From Paragonimus westermani (lineage: Eukaryota > Platyhelminthes > Trematoda > Plagiorchiida > Troglotrematidae), in assembly GCA_008508345.1 (NCBI GenBank), contig QNGE01003636.1:1-64000 (forward strand): DNA of 64,000 bases. The letters are read 5' to 3'. Every line of letters starts with the position of its first letter. The stretch's first letter is position 1. This document shows positions 59,108 through 64,000 of the stretch, one piece after another. The position numbers were made by a program, and so were the translations under genes. Below the pieces are notes generated by a model. It was given only the letters and a program-made list of their open reading frames with translations. It had not been told where the DNA came from and ran no database searches.

Positions 59108-61414
59108 CGAAAGTGAATTTCTTGTATCGGTGAAAATTGTATATGTCACAAATTGCGTATTGCGTAGGGGATCTTGTGTGAGAATTCTGCACGAGATGTG
59201 AAATTTCCGTCAGCTCCTTGTATGCTGAAATAAAAATTTTGCAGTAGTCCTCAGCCTGTTGATATGTTTTGTCTGCAGGTGAACCTTCTACGGGCGCATT
59301 GACATTGACAGCTTCTTGGAATTTGTCGAATTTTTGAGACGATTCCAAGATACAGATTCCAAGATACAGAAACCCACACGTCGTTATGGAATTTAGAACT
59401 TTTTCGAAAAGAGGGCAATTTGGCAGACTGATTAGGCGCAAGGAATGTTAACTCCGGGTTTCTACTTCCGTCTTACCTCTGAGACAGCCAGGTGACATAT
59501 GTGGTTTCCATCTTTTCCACAATCGGTCGTACGAATTTGCCCGTGAAGGGAAAGTTGAGAAAATTAGTTACCGGGTTGATGAAACCCAGTTCCTCCGAAC
59601 AAGCGCAGCTCATCACAGGCTGCCACTTTTGCGCTAGCTACGACTTGAGATACGCAAATGAGTCGGGATGTGCGTGTTTCACTAGGCTACGCAAATGATA
59701 CGTGGTAAGTGTAAGCCATTTACACCTCGGCAATGATATTCTGCCGTTTACGAAATCGTAACTACTATGCCCCAGTGACAGTTCGCTCGTTGGTGCTATG
59801 AAAATAAGCTGACATAAAGGAGCAGCAAATAAAGGAAAGCTTTTTATATTACGTTAAATTTCCACGAGCAAAAGTGTATGATCAATCACTTTCTTATCCA
59901 ATTATGGAATATAGCAACAAAACTTAACGAATTACGAACTGGCGGTTGGAGTTCGACGCCCACTTTACAAACTCGTAAACCCCATTTCTGAATCCCTGGC
60001 TAACGGGTTCAAACGAATGCCCAAAAAGTAGAAGATTTTGGCAGACGGTTAACAGCCAACACTAAATGTTGTTATTTATTTTTACAGGAGGACGTGTAAA
60101 TCACCACATAAAGAACGTAATAACCATTTGTTCGCATACCTTCCAAATATAACCAGTTGTTAGATGTTTCGATTTACTAGTCAATATGAGCTATCTAATG
60201 CAATGATCGGTGACAAAATTGCAGTAAAGTGAGGTGTAGTAGCGTAGTTCCGTAAGTTATTTAGCAACATTTGAACTGCTAACTAATCTGTCTCTACGAT
60301 TTTTATGATTTGCAGCAGGTTTGCATGAGTGAGACAATTCAATTACTAAATATGTATAAAAGTGGTTAAAGTTATACAAATATGAAAACAAATTTTGCTG
60401 TTGTCTTCTTTTTTTAGTAAGATTTAGCTATTGCCATAATACGTATGCAGCAGAGTGGATACATGTCATAAGAGCTGTTGAACGGTTTTATCTACCGTTG
60501 AGTTTGCAAAATGATCAGTTAATTCGCAGTAGTCCATTTATAACTACCAGTTCTGCTGTAGGCGAAAAAAACATTCTACTGTCTGAAGATGCCTATTCTA
60601 AGCAGCAGTAATAATTGCGTCCTGCCTCTCGTCAAGAATTCCTGTATTGTAAAAAGTGCCGCTAACGGAACAGACCAGAACAAGTCCTCAGCAGTGGATC
60701 CAACCAGTATGGGGATTGACGGCACACTAACTAACCCATTTACAAGTTGGCTCTACCGTTATATTCCATATTCATCAGAGTCCGTAGATAAGTTCTGACG
60801 TTAAGAACACTAACTTGAACCGTGCAGAAACTCAGTCCGCCTCAAGCTACTAGATGGCATTATAATGTTACACAGTGTGATAGGGTAAGTAGTAAGCGTT
60901 TAGCGGTCGAAATTCGCCGAAACCATACAACCGATTTCGTGGCTGTTGGCACTCTCCAGGTGAGTATAACGGTGAACTCCGAACACACATCCTTCTATGG
61001 GAACTGCAAATGCTCTGCAGTTCCAGTTGTTGCTCGTAACCCCGGCACTGATTTAGGGAGGCGACGGAGTCTGAAGTAAAACAGTACAGCTAATTTGCAA
61101 GTGAGTCAATATCCACAAACTTCAGCAGTTACCGCTTCAGTAGTGGAATGTGTGATCAAAGTTCACCAGGTACACATACCTGATGAGTGAAAACAATCCC
61201 AAGACCGGTTGTGTGCTTCCGGTGATTTTCGATTAGTGAACAAGTACTGCTCAACTTACCACACTTTATAGCGTCTTCTACTGTTTTGGAGCCCGTTTTG
61301 TGACAGCCAACCGCTTTGGATGTCATAAATTTGACCCAATATTTTGTAAGACGTTTCCTAATGTTCGGTGCAGTAATTAATGGTGGATAAACGCTGTTTT
61401 TTAATGCCGTACGA
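59108..61414 (-). CDS. Unidentified minus-strand gene, three exons in phase, nested in MEIOB intron 4
   Basis: Exons on the minus strand: about 61414-61260 (LTKYWVKFMTSKAVGCHKTG, ends phase 1 at GTAAGT), 59633-59477 (QKWQPVMSCACSEELGFINP, KFVRPIVEKMETTYVTWLSQ, ends phase 2 at GTAAGA) and 59427-59108 (LPNCPLFEKVLNSITTCGF, DKFQEAVNVNAPVEGSPADK, ends phase 1 at GTAAGT). All three donors and both acceptors fit, and the joined frame stays open for about 210 residues. I do not recognise the family. Helical P-V-x-x-P and E-K-x-E patterns faintly recall perilipin-like proteins. The start may be the ATG within exon 1. The 3' exons are not found. Confidence 0.5.
60418..60959 (+). CDS. Plus-strand coding-like exons opposite the nested gene
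   Basis: A strong acceptor (gtcttctttttttag) at 60417 opens RFSYCHNTYAAEWIHVIRAV and ERFYLPLSLQNDQLIRSSPF until TAA near 60610. A second frame (60589-60798) carries on one base out of register. A further exon-like piece, 60829-60959 (PPQATRWHYNVTQCDR, IRRNHTTDFVAVGTLQ), has acceptor gtgcag and donor GTGAGT, both phase 0. Together they may be a decayed gene or an indel-damaged one. The family is unknown. This region is also the first intron of the minus gene. Confidence 0.3.
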
Positions 61415-61569
61415 CTGCATACACAATAACAGTCACGTCGAAGAAGCACTTTATGAAATGGGCTGCAGATTGGCCTCTCATCTAAATCCGAAACCGTTGT
61501 GTCTGTCGCAAGAAAAACATACTGGAAGTCACGAAAGAAGAGCGCGCAAACATGCGTTTGAATAACTGG

Positions 61570-62174
61570 GTGGTATTATTGTGGGATACATATTAGGCAA
61601 GATAATCACAAGGCTCGCAGAACGAGTCATAGAAAAACTGTTGATTTATCAACCGCGAGCAAAAAGCCATTTAGAAGCAACGGAGCCAGCGAGCAGGAGA
61701 TTGGTAACTGCGCTTGAAAAAGAGGTGTGCAACAGCAAGTGATACAAGAAAATGGAATATTTTACTAATGCCTGAGAATATTTCAGATGTAAGGCCACCC
61801 CAGTGTGTCAAAATTATACCTTGACGAAGTTTTATGGGACAAAAAAGGTACTGTGGACTATTTCGAACAAATGACCGGAATACGTAAGCTAAACTACTAA
61901 AGGGCTATCAAAAATGTTCCGTGGTCCTGAGAAATCGCTAGTAACCAAATTCCGTTGCCCACATTTTTTGCAATTCGATTTAATCTAAAATTGTGAAATC
62001 CGCCGCACTACTTATAAGTAACTTAATTTCAATGCTCAATGATGGCGTTGGTGGATACCACCGTGAACTGTTGAGAAATACTGTTTAGACGGTCAGTCCG
62101 CTGGATCATTTAGTGGATTACAGATGACAGTGGACTGGGCGGGTAACTGAGTGAAATGTGAAGTTTCTGAGCTG
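61570..62174. other. Nothing recognised
   Basis: Short frames only. The segment lies between the nested minus gene and tRNA-derived repeats. Confidence 0.4.
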
Positions 62175-62465
62175 CCGGACTGGTTACCTATCTCAGCTGG
62201 TAGAGCGCTTACCGCGTTTGGGCATGCTGTTTCTGATGAGTAGTCGGGGACTTGGTTACTTTCAGGTCGAACGTCACTCACATTTGATCGCGGCGTTCGC
62301 ATTCAGATAGACTTTCCAACCAGACGCTTTCGAAGAGAAGCACTAGACTTGGGTTTCGCTCTCAGTAGAGCTCGTCAGTAGTGCATATCCTTGCCACGGC
62401 CGGGATTTGAACTCCTGGTTGTGTCGTTGGCTCCAACCCAGCCGAAACTCAGACTTTTCGAAACT
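62175..62465 (+). mobile_element. tRNA-derived SINE remnants
   Basis: tatctcagctggtagagcgc at 62189 followed by gcatgctgtttctgatg matches the SINE head at 31.95 kb. A second decayed head (ctctcagtagagctcgtc) lies near 62360. The end tcgttggctccaacccagc, then cgaaactcagacttttcg near 62425-62460, matches the B-box and tail of the other copy. These are at least two broken copies. Confidence 0.55.
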
Positions 62466-62469
62466 GGGT

Positions 62470-63640
62470 GTCATCTAGAATTCTGGGGTACTTAACTGAT
62501 TAGGAAGTTATTCTGTCGGTTGGACCAGAGGAGGTGACGTCTGGGTGAACAAAACTACCTCTCAAACCTCACAACTAACAAAAACTACGTTGGGACAGTT
62601 TAGTGAACGTAACACCAGTCAGCAGCTTTCTGACCGTTACATAATTTTGATGAATCTATTGTGTATACGCGGACCTTCATGGTTCTCACTTGCCACACCA
62701 TCAGACAACAATAGACACCGAAATATTGTGAACATAAAAATGAAGTGTAGGAGAACCACATCTTGCTGGTTCATAGATATCTCTCTGACACTGTCAAAAG
62801 CAGCGATAATCTGTAAAATAGTTATTGCAAACTAGAACTAAAAAAATGAGGTCAGTGTGTCAAGTATCTGTGGGCTGAAGACACTTTACTAACCGAGATC
62901 GAATGACTTCCACAGTGAGCCACTAGGCTGCAGTACAATTTGTGGCAGAGTGAGAGTTGTAACAAGTGTTAGTCTGAAACTAGTAGGATGTGAAAACAAC
63001 CGTGTGAGACAAACCATGTTATCTGTAGCATAATCAAGTATTACGTGAATAGCTCAGAACTTTCATTGGATAATTTGCGGCAGTATGCGCCGTGGTCGCC
63101 TCGAGGGAAACCGAAGTAAACACGGGTAGGGACGGTGGTCCTTGTTTGATCTGAAAAAGGGTCTCTCTAAAGTCCGGACTCCCTAGGGAAACCCTATCTG
63201 GCAGGAAGCAGGCGATCACAGAGAGCAACTCTTCTTTCGAGAAGTTTCTAGAGAACTCATTTGTGTGTGTATGTAAACATATATGTCTGTTGTGTCGTTA
63301 AAGTGAGTTAGCAGATATTACGCAGTGAACACCGTTTACACTGGTTTCAGCAGCTGAGAAATTCTTTTCCCAACAGGTGTGCTTTGTTAAGACTAGATCA
63401 GAGATTTGGTGTCCACACAAAATTTTGAAAAATGCCGAGAACAAAGTTATGTAACCAGTTTCTCATATTGTAGACAGAAGTCGGTATACGGAATTATTGC
63501 TTACAGGCATTTATAAGCTTTTTACACTTGCCATAATCTGTAATTAGGTTTAAGCTCAAATGCTGGGAAAGGGTTTTTTGTTGATTGGTTATTGCATTGG
63601 TCGTAAAACATGCTTCATTGTTGTTTTCATTTGCAATGCG
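62470..63640. other. End of MEIOB intron 4, nothing recognised
   Basis: A 96-codon plus frame at 62545-62835 lacks motifs. The polypyrimidine-like stretch (tgttttcatttgcaatgcggtttcag) leads to the exon 5 acceptor. Confidence 0.4.
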
Positions 63641-63647
63641 GTTTCAG

Positions 63648-63714
63648 GTGCACGATATTCCATTGACAAGCATACATAACATTATGACAATAAGAGAACT
63701 GAAGTCTGGAAAAA
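63648..63714 (+). CDS. MEIOB: MEIOB homologue, exon 5 (partial gene; continues off window)
   Basis: A 67-nt exon with acceptor gcggtttcag and consensus donor GTAAGT at 63715. It enters in phase 0, as exon 4 left, and leaves in phase 1. The residues HDIPLTSIHNIMTIRELKSG match vertebrate MEIOB ESINLSTIVDVYTVEQLKGK, which directly follows the central OB fold. About 384 residues are now accounted for. The zinc ribbon and last OB fold should lie to the right of the window. Confidence 0.78.
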
Positions 63715-63792
63715 GTAAGTTTGTACGCACTGTAAGATATTCCCACCACGTGTAAAGCCATTCGGTTTGAGCGTCGTACATAACATGTTTTC

Positions 63793-63826
63793 AATAAATA
63801 AATAAATAAATATATAAATAAATAAA
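63793..63826. repeat. (AAAT)n microsatellite
   Basis: An imperfect AATA/AAAT repeat. It could be the tail of a lost LINE, because LINE B ends in a similar AATA run, but no LINE sequence adjoins it. Confidence 0.8.
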
Positions 63827-64000
63827 GAGCACACCGTTAAAAGCAATTTGTAATACCCAACACCCCAACCAGGAGGGTTGTGGTCAAAATAACATAAACA
63901 AAGTAACAGAGACCATGTGAGGTTTGCCGTGGTTAGGTTAACATGCAGTGCATCTGTTTCGATCCACGTAGTATATACTAAAATGAATTTACTTTATCCG

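Noticed and set aside
59108..61414. Firm perilipin assignment
   Set aside because: Only vague helical patterns agree and no diagnostic motif is visible.

Overview
The window is A+T-leaning, repeat-rich eukaryotic DNA with spliced host exons, long introns, microsatellites, tRNA-derived repeats and decayed retrotransposons. It has no bacterial operons, CRISPR array or rRNA. The repeat mix (CR1-like and R2-like LINEs, several Ty3/Gypsy families including a CsRn1-like gag, tRNA-headed SINEs) fits a metazoan, most likely a parasitic flatworm. That assignment is inferred, because no species marker is visible. There are two sequence gaps: 551 N at 17051-17601 and a single N at 32004.

Layout. 0.3-1.55 kb: fragments of an unidentified spliced gene (minus). 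2.6-5.3 kb: Gypsy-1 (minus) with one intact LTR and no integrase. 7.4-11.15 kb: CR1-like LINE A (minus). 12.8-14.8 kb: one plus exon candidate and a Mutator-like transposase remnant (minus). 15.7-19.16 kb: LINE B (minus), almost identical to A over 3.5 kb and interrupted by the gap. 19.16-19.41 kb: the carboxy end of another CR1-like LINE (plus), head to head with B. 19.54-24.64 kb: Gypsy-2 with both LTRs. A microsatellite-tailed retroposon lies inside its integrase, and a 146-bp LINE tail with a (TTA)n tract lies inside one LTR.

From 25.19 kb to beyond the right edge runs the best supported host gene, a homologue of MEIOB, the meiotic single-strand DNA-binding OB-fold protein. Five exons (25186-25459, 41365-41534, 49307-49693, 51208-51462, 63648-63714) join in phase and follow the order of the vertebrate protein; the last part lies off the window. 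Its introns are about 15.9, 7.8, 1.5 and 12.2 kb. They hold Gypsy-3, Gypsy-4 and Gypsy-5 fragments, an R2-like endonuclease fragment, tRNA-derived SINEs, an LTR-like pair that fills most of intron 3, a 264-bp inverted repeat, and several coding-like islands.

Among those islands are a three-exon minus-strand gene with matching phases (59108-61414), a terminal exon (30636-30980), a small one-pass membrane protein ORF (33397-33648) and an exon resembling the start of the 9-1-1 clamp subunit HUS1 (42701-42864). Apart from MEIOB, few intact genes can be claimed. Most reading frames in the window are chance frames or decayed transposon code.
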